Of a stretch of 64,000 bases of DNA, positions 8,531 to 19,605 are shown in pieces. The stretch is from Meandrina meandrites. Lineage: Eukaryota > Cnidaria > Anthozoa > Scleractinia > Meandrinidae. A program made the position numbers and the translations under genes. The stretch spans positions 16,013,284-16,077,283 of the forward strand of contig OY855915.1 in the NCBI GenBank assembly GCA_963693305.1, written 5' to 3'. Each line of letters begins with the position of its first letter. Position 1 is the stretch's first letter. Under the pieces are notes generated by a model. The model was given only the letters and a program-made list of their open reading frames with translations. It had not been told where the DNA came from and did not search any database.

Positions 8531-9996
8531 CAGTGCGACTACTCGACATTACAGAATTACATATAAACTATCCATCAGTTTCTACTGTGGCGAAAAAAAA
8601 TATTCACAATCTCGAGTAATTTGTTTGATTTGCAACCATTTCTCGCCTTACAAAGAAAACAGAAACTGAGAATACTGACATATAATCTACAAGATATACC
8701 CACAGTTTCTAAAAATGTTTAGTGAATTGTTCACAAGCTAAAAATATAGAGTACTCTATTTGATTTTCCACTAGTTCTTGATGACGATTCAAAAAGGCTT
8801 TCATTTGACGAAAACAAAACTCGCAGGTTTTGAAATGCGGCGAATATGGTGGCTGGCCATGGTACAATAAATTTATCCCACATTCATGGAATATATCTCT
8901 TAGAATTGGTTCTGCGAAGTGCGAGTGGTGGAAGCCACAATTGTCCATTATAATCGTGTCTCCTCGTTCGAGAACTGCTGACCCATCTGCCTTGATGACG
9001 CTTAGCGCTTCCTCAAAGAAAAACAACAGTTCATTACTGCTAGAGGCACCGTCCAATATGTTTACATCGTCTATGCCTTGCATTGAGTGCAACAAATTGA
9101 TGGTGTAGTTGGTGTTCGACGCGTATCTTTGTACTTCAAAGGCTGGCTCCCCAAGTGGTGCGTTCCCGTAACGTATGTTCATCGTAGTTTTTATACTGAG
9201 AACACTGCTTTCGTCAAAAGAATGGACTGATGTAGGAGGCAAATCGCTAACTTGATCAAGAAAAAAGTTTTTGTGTTCAATGTTTATCGGTGTTCTTGCC
9301 TCAAGCGGTACCTGATGAATCTTCTTTGTCATAACCAGGTCTTCCCTGATACATTTTGAAATCGCTGACTTTGACGGTAGGTCAAAATGATGAACGATGC
9401 CGTCCAGCAGTAGCCTTTGCTGTAGTTCTGCACTACTAATGCTAGGCTTGCACAGTTTTTCATTTTCTAAAAATTCAACGACATCTTCCACCATTTTTGA
9501 TCATAGCGCAGCTGCTCTCCGTACAGGCATTGATGAATTGTTCAAATCATAGTCCCGCAAAATGTTTTGCACAAAGTGCCGACTACTTCTGACTTCGCGT
9601 GCGATTGTCTGTTGGCTCATTCCAGTGTGATGCAAGTCCAAAACGCGCTCTCGAAACAACTGGGAATGCCGGCGACCATTATCATATATCTCTCCATCAC
9701 GATTCAATCGAACTTGAACGTTTTGATAAAACGCCATTTTGGAAACGTTGTTACGAAAAACATGAACAGAGCTTTTTGAGGAAAACTCAAAATTAAGGAT
9801 CGAAAGTAACCAATCAAACAGAAGGCAAGTTTCCAGAGAGGTCCGCATCTGTTCGTAACGTTGTTGACAGTTCAAATTTTGTAGGTAATCTTTTGCTTAC
9901 GTTCTAGAACGTTATTGGTCTGTTGCAAAAAAATTCCCCTTTCATTTGTTTATGGTTACTTTTGTTCCGGGTGCCCCGGTTCGAGTAGTCGCACTG
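8531..9996 (-). mobile_element. Tc1/mariner-type DNA transposon
   Basis: 1466-bp element with terminal repeats CAGTGCGACTACTCGA at the left and the exact complement at 9981-9996, flanked by TA on both sides (8529-8530, 9997-9998). CAGT termini and a TA target duplication are standard for the Tc1/mariner superfamily. It carries one transposase gene spanning most of its length. Confidence 0.85.
8709..9737 (-). pseudogene. Tc1/mariner-type transposase with one internal stop
   Basis: DDE transposase that would cut and paste the surrounding element. The frame opens at ATG 9737 and runs 342 codons, the usual family length, but a TGA at 9501-9503 interrupts it in frame, after an N-terminal helix-turn-helix region (GMSQQTIAREVRSSRHFVQ). 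The catalytic part has HSFDESS, IIMDNCGFHH and PPYSPHFKTCEF; the second Asp and the Glu are separated by 40 residues, more than the 34 of classic Tc1. The downstream part (8709-9494) is open from its own ATG at 9494. A CpG-decay CGA-to-TGA change would explain the stop. Confidence 0.8.
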
Positions 9997-9998
9997 TA

Positions 9999-10369
9999 AT
10001 ATCTGTACGCCCCCTATTGAGGTACTGGAAAATCTGAGGGGGACTGAGGAGGGTCTGTAAAAGTTATTTTTTAGGGGCCATTTATGTCACTGTCTTTGAA
10101 CTATTTCTTTTTTCTGCAGGGGGAATGTGTCGGCACTTTAATTTCAATTTCTGCAAGGGTCTTCAGTACCTGATGTCAAGAGAATGTTCATATTCCAAGC
10201 ATTTCAATCAATTAACATGCCTAAGCAGCTGCGCCATCTGAGCCGGTCTGAGGCCCGTGAACTGAAACACGGCAAAAACTTCACCTTATCGTGGGTGATT
10301 TGCGTACCAATGAGCATGCGTATTTAAACAGATAAGTTTATATAATTAATATTAAATTTCCATGTGTTT
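9999..10369. other. Intergenic spacer
   Basis: No gene or repeat boundary recognised between the Tc1-type element and the first copy of the 180-bp repeat family. Confidence 0.4.
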
Positions 10370-10549
10370 GTCCCACATGTTTCGTCGCGCCACGTTTAAT
10401 AACGTATTGTTGATCTTCTCGACTATCGTTAACTCTGGTTTTCCTTCAGCACGTACAAATCTTTCGCCTTTTACTAAAGATTTCCGTGGAGGAGAACAAC
10501 AGAATGGGTCTATAGACTAATTTTTCGTCGCCCTGCCTTTCGGCGGGGC
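10370..10549 (+). repeat. 180-bp dispersed repeat, copy 1
   Basis: One of four copies sharing, in order: GTCCCACATGT, AACTCTGGTTTTCCTTC, CTTTCGCCTTTTACTAAAG, TTCCGTGGAGGAGAACAAC, TCTATAGAC and a terminal hairpin CCCTGCCTTTCGGCGGGG. Copies lie at 11461-11639 (same strand), 12210-12386 and 12790-12968 (opposite strand). No coding frame. The 3' hairpin resembles a terminator-like end but the family is not one I recognise. Confidence 0.75.
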
Positions 10550-10764
10550 AATTAACAAATGAACGTTAAAGAGGACAACTAATTCAGTGTGCATTTGGTG
10601 AGAATATTTTCCTATGCTTTGCATTTACAGCAAAAGAGTCGATTACTGTGTTTTAGTGCTGTTTCCCATTTGGACGACAGAACAATTTCACGTTTCGCGG
10701 AGGGTTTAAAAATTGCAGCTCCCTTTTTCACCCCGTGCTCGTCTATGTCTTATGTTTTGGCCCA

Positions 10765-10994
10765 GGGGCCCGTTTCTCGAAGGTCCCGAAAAGTTTTCGC
10801 ACCTGGAGAGCCATAGCAAAATCTCAAACCTTATGATTACAGTGCTGTTTAATTCGATGATATTTTTAATACGAATAGAGCTTCCCTTCATACAAAGCTT
10901 CAGGCCTATACACTTCTCTGTTTTTAAGATACAGCTAATTAAAAATGGCTTTGCGGGCCAGAAAAGTTTCCAGGGCTTTCGAGAAACGGGCCCC
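10765..10994. mobile_element. 230-bp MITE, GGGGCCCGTTTCTCGA ends
   Basis: Terminal inverted repeats GGGGCCCGTTTCTCGAAG and CTTTCGAGAAACGGGCCCC close a 230-bp unit without coding capacity. Secondary matches inside (GAAAAGTTTTCG / AGAAAAGTTT) extend the arms imperfectly. CCA precedes and CAGG follows; no clear target duplication. Confidence 0.7.
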
Positions 10995-11348
10995 AGGATC
11001 GGATTTAAAGAATCTTGCCAAAAGCGTGTCTTCAGACACCACATAGGAAACTTTGAAAACATCCTTAAATAAAATTATTGTTTACAAGGCTAAAAAGTTA
11101 TAAAATTTAAAAAGAAACCGAACGTTTTCGACTTGTTGTCATCCTCAGGGTTAAGTCGTAAGTGTTGTTTGTGAAGAGGTCTCTAAGAGACATGTCCGAA
11201 CACAAGATTTCCTTGGTTTAAATTCTCGTCCGGGTATCGATTATAGCGAAAGTGATTCAATCCTGTTGACCCGGATGTTATCAGCGAATCGGTCAATTTC
11301 GCCACGATAAGTTAGAGATTGTCAACATTTTTTGGTTCTCCTACAAAC

Positions 11349-11391
11349 CATAGTTAATAGAGGAGACTGGCAGTCCCCTCTACTAACTATG
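11349..11391. repeat. 43-bp hairpin
   Basis: Near-perfect palindrome: CATAGTTAATAGAGG, then GACTG, then CAGTC and CCTCTACTAACTATG. Lies between two copies of the 180-bp repeat family. Confidence 0.7.
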
Positions 11392-11460
11392 TACAAACCG
11401 TACAAATGCTTAGTTGGTCCGACACGCATGCGCACACAAAGGACTAGTGTCCGACCTCTT

Positions 11461-11639
11461 GTCCCACATGTCTTGTCGCATCAGGTTTAACATGCCACCA
11501 ATCTTGTACAATACCTGTTAACTCTGGTTTTCCTTCAACACGTATAAATCTTTCGCCTTTTACTAAAGATTTCCGTGGAGGAGAACAACTGAATGAGTCT
11601 ATAGACCAAATTTTTCCATGCCCTGCCTTACGGCGGGGC
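11461..11639 (+). repeat. 180-bp dispersed repeat, copy 2
   Basis: Same orientation as the copy at 10370-10549, with the same internal blocks and the terminal GGCGGGG hairpin. The following bases CCCCTAATAC resemble the sequence after copy 3 (TCCTAATAAC), so the 3' end may extend a few bases further. Confidence 0.75.
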
Positions 11640-12209
11640 CCCTAATACAAGTAAATACACACAGTACGCAACACAGGCATTCCAGGGTATGGCGGTTTTA
11701 TGCTTCCAGTACGACTAGCAACACAGTTCTCTGTACAAAACTAATTCTGTGTGAATACAAGCTAGTAACTTGGTCAGTCTGTGCTCTATTAGGCACAGTC
11801 GTCGAGACCAATCTATTCAACAACATTTTTATAATTCTAAAATAGCAGTGTCTTTAGTATCAGCCATATAAATTAGTCACCGTCATTTTCTCTAGCCATG
11901 TAGAGAGAATTTTAATTTCGGAGGGTTTTTGCTCTCGCAGGTTGCGGTCCCTGACTTTTGGAACGTCACTTAAATTAAACAATTTGTTAGAGGACGTCTT
12001 GCCTAATAACATGGTCGGATTCTCGACTTAGTTGATTCCTCCGTGATCCTGTTTCTTCCTCGTAGTGCTGTTTTGATGGTTATGCAACTTACTGTTATGC
12101 GTTAAATAAAGTCTTAGAAGTTTCTTGTTTACAAAGATTTTCGGAGTTACGCAAACTACTTTTATTTATCGCTGGACATAAAGTATTCAGTCTTGTTCTG
12201 TTATTAGGA

Positions 12210-12386
12210 GCCCCGCCGAAACGCGGGGCGACGAAAAATAAGTATATAGACTCATTTAGTTGTTCTCCTCCACGGAAATCTTTAGTAAAAGGCGAAAGAT
12301 TTGTGCGTGTTGAAGGAAAACCAGAGTTAACAGTCAGGTTGAAGCTTGGCGCCATGTAAAACGTGATGCGACAAGACATGTGGGAC
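12210..12386 (-). repeat. 180-bp dispersed repeat, copy 3
   Basis: Inverted copy: begins GCCCCGCCGAAACGCGGGG (terminal hairpin), contains GTTGTTCTCCTCCACGG and CTTTAGTAAAAGGCG, ends ACATGTGGGAC. Confidence 0.75.
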
Positions 12387-12789
12387 ACATGGGCCTTTGT
12401 GTGCGCAAACGCATTTGGTACGTGCTATTCTATGTGTAAATGTCTTCTCGGGAGCTTTCAAAATGCTGTGGGATCTATATAGCGTACGGGAAAAGATGGC
12501 GACTGTGTATTTTACAACAGTACAAGGCGAACTTAACACAAGGGGCACATCCAGATTCATGTTTTTGCGAAATTCGTCCATGTACTAGCAATATTGTTCA
12601 TGCTGGGTTTTAAGTTTTTAGAGCTTTTTTGTGCGTTTCTTAGATTTTTCTATCACTAAGCTATCACTTGGTTTTTATTCGCTAAGAATTATCATTTGCA
12701 TAAGCACTTAAGGTGGCACTCGGCATCCTTTCCCGTTTTCGGTGATGACAAAGAACCGCGCCGAATAAATCTCTTTTTGTTTTTTAGGA

Positions 12790-12968
12790 TTCCCGCCGAA
12801 AGGCAGGGCGAGGAAAAATTGGTCTATAGACTCATACAGTTGTTCTCCTCCACGGAAATCTTTAGTAAAAGGCGAAAGATTTATACGTGTTGAAGGAAAA
12901 CCAGAGTTATCATAAACAGTGTCCGATCGGCGCCCTCTTCAACGGTTATGTAACAAGACATGTGGGAC
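12790..12968 (-). repeat. 180-bp dispersed repeat, copy 4
   Basis: Second inverted copy with the same block order. Similarity to copy 1 continues past ACATGTGGGAC to GCGCATGCGTATTTC near 12998-13012, so the ancestral unit may be longer than 180 bp. Confidence 0.75.
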
Positions 12969-13079
12969 AAAGAATCTTTCTCATGAGTCCTTTATGTGCG
13001 CATGCGTATTTCATACACTCCAATGTTACGTGACGATTTTTAACAGAACAAGCAACCAATTCAATTTCGCTGCTCACCA

Positions 13080-13715
13080 AGCTTAAGAGCAGGTGTCCGC
13101 AAAAATCAAACATTGAGTGGCAAACTTCAAAATTTCAAAATCGTTCAAACTTTGGCTGTCAGTAGTCCATAATGAGTTATTCATCGCAATGCAATTCATT
13201 TGTCAAATAACTTTATCTTTCGGCAGGAAATGACGATCATAAATTTCACGGCCAGACACGGGAAAATTCGACTTGAAAATTAGCGGTTTTTAAGCAAACC
13301 ACTTGCCTTTACTAAAAAACCTGAAGACATCCACTTGTTATCAGCTTATTCTACATCTCTTCCAGATTTTGTTCTATAATTTCTATGAAGTTTAAATAAA
13401 TTCATGACACTAAGAGAGATCTGAAAGAAATCCCACTCTTTCTCTATGGAAATTACAAGGTAAATTTAAGAAATTATTTGTCATACTACCTTTATTTCAA
13501 ATAAATGAACTAATATTTTGAAAATAAAGTCAGGAAGAAATGGCCTTTCAATTGATGTTACTTTTTGTCTGAAGAAATTAAATCGTTCTCTCTGAATAAA
13601 CGCTAAAAATCACGAAATCAAGCAAATAAATGATTGCGTGACAGACGTGACAAAGGTGGAAATTGCAATTCTCAAATATTTTGGCCCTATAAACTCCATA
13701 AAAATAAAAAGATCT
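13080..13715. repeat. Outer left arm of giant inverted repeat
   Basis: The reverse complement of this stretch recurs at about 23655-24310 with scattered substitutions and small gaps. Landmarks: AAATGACGATCATAAATTTC versus the complement of GATCGTCATTTCCTGCC, and ATTGCGTGACAGACGTGAC versus GTCACGTCTGTCACGCAAT. No coding frame of note in either arm. Confidence 0.8.
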
Positions 13716-14009
13716 TATTGCTACGCATGAATTTGCCATTCATCAACTTTTTGTGAAAAAAAAAAACAGCGTTTGATCTTTATTAAAGCTTTCCCTCCGT
13801 TTTGCGTGCAAAGTGTACCCAGTTTATATCATTTCTTTCACTTGGATGTTGTGTTATGTGGATGCCTTTGTGTGCTAATAAGTAATTTATTAATGCTATC
13901 ACTAATTTTAGAAAGTTGCTAATTCTAGAGTCAAGTTCTTAATATATATTTATTATTACAACTGAACAACTTGTCATCGTTGCTAATTCCAAACAAGTTT
14001 CCCTCTTGA

Positions 14010-15200
14010 TTTTTGAGTCTAATGCGCATGCGCTTTAGACTCTATGTAGTGGAAAAAAAGCTGTTAGCAATCCCAAGGGAATGGTTCGGGATCGATAATC
14101 GTCCGGTGTAATTGTGCTTAAACAATAGCCCGCCTCATTGCGGGCTTGGTGCGGTGATCGTAATCCAATCAGGAAGCAAGGATGTTGTTAACGAAGCAAC
14201 GGTCGAACGGAGCTCGAGCACGACACACACTTGTAAAAGAAATTGTCATGTATGTAATTGGAATAAATGTTTTACAGTGCAAAATAATATGAATCCTCGT
14301 TTTCAAGTGTGAAGCCACTGAAAATGTTCTCCTTCCAACTGCATGTTTTTTTTTTATAATCCGTGGGAAACGCAACGTGAAATCGACATCTTTTGATAAA
14401 AGAAATACGGAAGTGACATTTGTGTTCATAAACAAAAAAAAATAACTTTGAAAAAAAATGGAAAATTAAATAAAAGTGTAGTCAGCAATTGATTGTTCAA
14501 TTCAACTGAAGCAGGATTTCATTCACAGAATGCAACTTTCATTAAAAAGAGTTTTTTTTTTTTTCACCATTCAAGATTTAATCTAGAGCTTGAAAACAAG
14601 ACAGTGTAATCAAATTACATTTCGCGCGAAATTTGCATAAATATTGCAACTTGCCAAAAAGTAGTTAACACAGAATGAAAACTCGCTTTAATAGTTATTG
14701 AATTCCGATCTGATTGTTATTTCCATGTATTGACTATTTGGAAGCTGTTCTCAGTCATGAAAACGAAACTCTTTCATTCAACTGCTTGTAGTGTTTAATA
14801 GACGTGAAAATATTTCGCTTAATTAAATTACATTCTGCACGCAATGTTTTCTTTGCTCCCCTGTGTCGAAACGTTAAAGGTAATTGAAATCTTTGTTGAG
14901 CAGTATTGCATAAATTGCAAAAGGAATTGAAAAAAAATATATATTTTGGCTTATTTTGATGTGATTTAGGATATTTAGACTACTAAATAAGCGGCTGTAT
15001 CTTGTCTATCTATGGGACGGACCATTATTTTTTTGGAAGCAGGGGGATGAAAATTTTTTCAAGACAAATAATTTTTTTTCTGTATCGTTGTCTGTGAAAA
15101 CATTTTTTCCGGTGTCATGTTCCTGCAGACAATTTTTTTCATGCCTGCAAAATTTTTCAGGATTCCCCATCCCCTCTTAAATCTGTACGATCTTCCTATG
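14010..15200. repeat. Inner left arm of giant inverted repeat
   Basis: Pairs with the right arm made of 16010-16632 plus 19070-19605, which was split by insertion of the hAT-like element at 16633-19069. The outer edge is an almost perfect palindrome at 14015-14042 (GAGTCTAATGCGCATGCGC then TTTAGACTC), matched at 19571-19598. Arms differ by scattered substitutions. Confidence 0.8.
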
Positions 15201-16009
15201 GTCTACAGCGCACTAATCTTTTAACATGAATAAATATATATACTTGAAACTTAAGAGAACAAATATTATCGACTTCTTCTGAACCACTCTTACTACCAAA
15301 CCTCTGCTACAACACCTCTTGCTCTATGCCGTCAATACATATTTCAACCGCACTAACAATCCATGACGCATTAGACTCATGTACCCAGTGGGTACTATTT
15401 TTGGATTTTCCCACGGCCTTGCCGCATATCTCACGCGCTTTGTAATAACTGCAATGGGGTTATTGTGCTCTTTTCAGAGTATGATGAAAACAGACTGCTC
15501 CTGTAATAGATAAAAGCTAGTCTTTAATTACTTTGCGCAATTGGCAAAGGATATTTCGAATCACTGTTCCGGCGGGTCGTTTTCTCCTGAAATATTGAAC
15601 CAGAGAAAGTGAACTCATGCTTAGCTGGCTAGACTGGGTGTTTTCAGAACAAGGACACTGGACATAATTCCTGAGTTAGATCAGGTAAGTTGTGTGTAAA
15701 GTAAAGAAAATTATTATTTCAGAACACTGCCTGAAAAGGTTCAACCTGTGGAATGATACAGCATATAGTCCGCTTGCAAAGAATTTTTACGGACTTTATT
15801 TGTATTTATTTTCAACCAAAATTACAGAATTAACTCAAAATTTTACCTGTTTTCCCCTCTTTTTCGCACCAAATAAATAACAAAAGGCAAAGCGTGATTT
15901 GAATGTATCTCGGGTTGATTCCACTGATTTGGATATCGCAGCCAATGCAACAAATTGAATGAAGGAGATCATGAATGAAATCATGAAAAATTTGTTTGCA
16001 AAAGCAAAA
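15201..16009. other. Loop between inner inverted-repeat arms
   Basis: About 0.8 kb unique spacer between the two inner arms. Only short frames, none with recognisable domains; no transposase found. Confidence 0.5.
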
Positions 16010-16632
16010 AAAGCCCAACTAAATTTTTTGCAGGCATGAAAAAATGCAGGAAGATGACACCGGAAAAAAAATGTTTTCACAGACAACGATACAGAAAAAA
16101 AAATTGTCTGTCTTGGAAAAATTTTCATCCCCCATCTTCCAAAAGAATAATGGTCCGCCCCATAGATAGACAAGATACAGCCGCTTATTCAGTATTCTTA
16201 ATATCCTAAATCCCATCAAAATAAGCCAAAATATATATTTTTTCAATTCCTTTGCAATTTAGGCAATACTGCTCAACAAAGATTTCAATTTCCTTAAACG
16301 TTTCGACACAGGAGAGCAAAGAAAACATTGCGTGCAGAATGCAATTTAATTAAGAGAAATATTTTCACGTCCATTAAACACTGCAAGCAGTTGAATGAAA
16401 GAGTTTTGTTTTCATGACTGAGAACAGCTTTCAAATAGTCAATACATGGAAATAACACTAAGATTTGAATTCAATAACTATTAAAGCGAGTTTTCATTCT
16501 GTGTTAACTACTTTTTGGCAATTGCAAGTTTCAATGTTTATGCAAATTTCGCGCGAAATGTAATTTGATTACACTGTCTTGTTTTCAAGCTCAAGATTGA
16601 AACTTGAATTGTGACAACAAAACTCTTTTTAA
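16010..16632. repeat. Inner right arm of giant inverted repeat, proximal part
   Basis: Reverse complement of about 14570-15200. It breaks off at CTTTTTAA (16625-16632), the target site of the inserted hAT-like element, and resumes at 19070. Confidence 0.8.
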
Positions 16633-16907
16633 CATAGGCGTACGGGCCGGGGGGGCTGGGGGGGCTGCAGCCCCCCCCAAATTTTGGGCAACTCAGATTT
16701 TTTGGGCAGCAAAAGAAATTTGGGCAAAGCCAGTTTTAAAAGAAGTTTCCATGTTTTTGTTTTTTGAAGAGATGGATATTTTCTATTTTAACCTGAAGTC
16801 GGCGTGGTAAAGCCAGTTAAATTCACACGAGACAGTGGTTGCCCAGCACGTGATGAGTTTCTGGTTATTAATGTAGTACATATCCTTGCAGTGATACCTG
16901 CTACGGA

Positions 16908-17035
16908 TGTCGGTCGTTTCGCATACAAGTCGATTCGCATACATCGAGGTCGTTTCGCATACAAGGTCTTGGTCGATTCGCATACATCGAAGTCGTTTCG
17001 CCGACACGATCTTGGTCGATTCGCATACATCGAAA
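16908..17035. repeat. Tandem array of TCGCATACA modules
   Basis: Repeated modules of the forms GGTCGTTTCGCATACA and GGTCGATTCGCATACATCGA alternate across about 128 bp, with TCGATTCGCATACATCGA occurring near-perfectly three times. Each module is partly palindromic (TCGA...TCGA). Apparent open frames across the array on both strands are by-products of the repetition. Confidence 0.7.
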
Positions 17036-17350
17036 AAGTGCAAAATACATTGAAAAAGTTCTCATAAACACTCTAACAAGATAGCCATAGGACAGAGAAA
17101 TAAACTTAACCTCAACCCGGCGATATGCTCGTGTTGTTATTATGTATCGTGCGTTATTTCTGTTCGGCACAGCGAACGCGTTGACAGCGCGTAGAATAAG
17201 TTCAAGTTTAACTTGCCATGCACAATATCTAGAAGAATTTTGTTATGTTGTTTAAATGCTTTTCGCGGTTTGATACTAAACCCGGCCCACAAAATATCCA
17301 ACATAAAAAACTTGCACCCGCAGTGCCGCAGTCGTGTATATATAGCGAAC

Positions 17351-17582
17351 CATTCTCGTTCTCAGAGGCCGGGATCCTTCTGGTCAGCGCCGGGGATCGA
17401 GACCTCTGGCCGCTCCCAAATTCTGAGCATGCGCAGAATACTCGTTCTGTGTTTTTCAGCCAATCATATTTTTCATATTTTACAATGAGTCCGTGATTCG
17501 CGGACTTCCGGTTTTGGAAGCGGCCAGAGGTCTCGATCCCCGGCGCTGACCAGAAGGATCGCGGCCTCTGGGGACGAGAATG
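17351..17582. mobile_element. 232-bp MITE with 9-bp target duplication
   Basis: Long inverted repeats of about 65 bp, starting CATTCTCGTT and ending GGACGAGAATG, share GATCCTTCTGGTCAGCGCCG and its complement. The 9-bp flank ATAGCGAAC occurs at 17342-17350 and 17583-17591. Long terminal repeats with a 9-bp duplication fit Mutator-like (MULE) elements. Confidence 0.75.
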
Positions 17583-17622
17583 ATAGCGAACATCACTCAA
17601 GGTGGCTAACTACGCCACGACA

Positions 17623-17831
17623 CATCCTCGGAAACCCAGGGCTTCAAAGGGGATGGGAAGGGAAGGGAGAAACTAGGAGCGGGAAAAAAGGAGAGGGGAG
17701 GGGAGGGGAAGGGAAAGAGGTTCCCCTTTCCTCTTTCACTTCCCCTGCCCTCCCCTCCCCCCACCTTTTTCCCGCTCTCAGTCTCTCCCTTCCCGTCCCG
17801 TCCCCGTTGAAGCCCTGGGTTTCCGAGGATG
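17623..17831. mobile_element. 209-bp purine-rich MITE with 9-bp target duplication
   Basis: Begins CATCCTCGGAAACCCAGGG and ends with the complement; GCCACGACA flanks it at 17614-17622 and 17832-17840. The left half is almost all purine and the right half almost all pyrimidine (runs of GGGAAGGGA / TCCCTTCCC), so the element can form a long hairpin. Fits a MULE-type MITE. Confidence 0.75.
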
Positions 17832-19069
17832 GCCACGACACGACTTTCTTTCGGAATATTGCTCGCGTTGATAAAAAACGGTCAAGCAACTCTTAAAAAG
17901 CCAAAACAAGTTTCAGCAAGCCTAATCCACTTTAAGCTCATTTTCAGAACACCAAAGAAAACTTCCAAATACCTTCTGGTCATACGATTAGATCTTGAGA
18001 AAATACCATTGAAACTGCTAGTGCCCAGTCCCCTCTTAAGCGCTTGGTTGTTTATTTTTATTTTGGCATTCATGCATTGCATGCAAACAGTAATCAGAGA
18101 AACAGAAAAAAATTTTGAGCATGTAACTAAAACTTTAAAACTTGGTCAATTTACCCCCTCGAAATTCTATTAAACCACCTTAAGGTTAAAAGGAAAAATC
18201 ACGCAATAACAGTTTTACAGTGTAAACAAACGTATTTAATGCCTTCTAAACTCGCGAGATACACAACAGGACATGTGCGTGACTCTGGTAGTCACGCGTC
18301 CTATAAATAATTGTATTGAAAATAATGTGTGTGTGTCAGATTAAGGAATACAAGGGAGAAAGTCTGTATGGCATCATTGTGTGTGCATGACAGTGTGTAT
18401 GTTAGGGAACTATTTACAACTTGCAAAGGTTACGGAGCTATCGAGAAATTACATGTTAATTTAGATACTTACTTATGATTATTAAAAAATCTTGATTACT
18501 GAAAACAAACGTGAAAGCAAAAAATGATATTCTAAATTGAAATTGTAACTTGAACTCGCGAAATGGACAGACCTTAAAAAATTTCACACCTTCTAAAATA
18601 AACATTAACAATGATCGCTGACCTTTGTATGAGTGTATTAGCCGTAAACTGTGCTTATGCCCCCCCCCCCCCCCCTCCCCCGGGCAACGGTCCCACAAAA
18701 TAGTCTACACACATTTGAGATTAAGTACCTTACGATAATCTTTCTTTTTTCTTCCAGACATCAATACGAACACTAGCGGAACTTGTTTCGCGTGATCATC
18801 AGTGCGCACAAACGCGTGAACGATAAGGGGGGACTCTCATTAACGTTTTGCTTTTTATTCCAGTTTGATTAAGCTTGGCCGAAAAACAGTTAACTATTCG
18901 ATGTGAACATTCATAACAATAACTTATAGTAGGCCTATGTTAGAGTATCGTATATGACCCTCTTTTCTTTTCGACTTTTTCGTAAAAATTTGGGCAACTT
19001 GCGAGAATTTTTTGGGCAAATGGTTCACCGCCCCCCTGGTAAAAAATTGCCCGTACGCCTATGGCTATG

Positions 19070-19605
19070 CTTTTTAATGAAAGTTGCATTCTGTGAATGA
19101 AATCCTACTTCAGTTGAATTGAACAATCAATTGCTGACTACAATCTTATTTAATTTTCCATTTTTTTTTCAAAGTTATTTTTTGTTTATGAACACAAATT
19201 TCAGTTCCGGATTTTTTTCATGGAAAGATGTTGATTTCACGTTGCGTTTCCCAGGGAATATAAAAAAACATGCAGCTGGAAGGGGAACGTCTTAAGTGGC
19301 TTCACACTTGAAAACGTGGATTCATATCATTTTGCAGTGTAAAACATTTATTCCAATTACATACATGACAATTTCTTTTACAAGTGCGTGTCGTCCTCGA
19401 GCTCCGTTCGACCGTTGCTTCGTTAACAACATCCTTGCTTCCTGATTGGATTACGATCACCGCTCCAAGCCCGCAATGAGGCGGGCTATTGTTTAAGCAC
19501 AATTACACCGAACGATTATCGATCCCGAACCATTCCCAGGGGATTGCTAACAGCTTTTTTCCACTACATAGAGTCTAAAGCGCATGCGCATTAGACTCAA
19601 AAATT
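19070..19605. repeat. Inner right arm of giant inverted repeat, distal part
   Basis: Reverse complement of about 14010-14570, continuing the arm interrupted at 16632. Outer edge is the palindrome 19571-19598. Beyond 19605 the match to the left arm stops. Confidence 0.8.

Larger units (their letters stand above)
16633..19069. mobile_element. Non-autonomous hAT-like element (2437 bp)
   Basis: Starts CATAGGCGTACGGGC and ends GCCCGTACGCCTATGGCTATG, with the 8-bp duplication CTTTTTAA at 16625-16632 and 19070-19077. An 8-bp duplication is typical of hAT elements. The insertion splits the right arm of the large inverted repeat. No transposase frame is present. Inside are a TTCGCATACA tandem array, two small elements with 9-bp duplications, and a C16 run at 18661. 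Subterminal sequence repeats AAATTTTGGGCAA / TTTTTTGGGCA. Confidence 0.75.

Noticed and set aside
16783..17170. Overlapping frames on both strands with repeated CESTK/MRIDQD peptides
   Set aside because: Produced by the TCGCATACA tandem array, not by a gene.
17229..17600. 123-codon frame across the 232-bp MITE
   Set aside because: It reads through both inverted ends of the MITE, which explains its repeated peptide.
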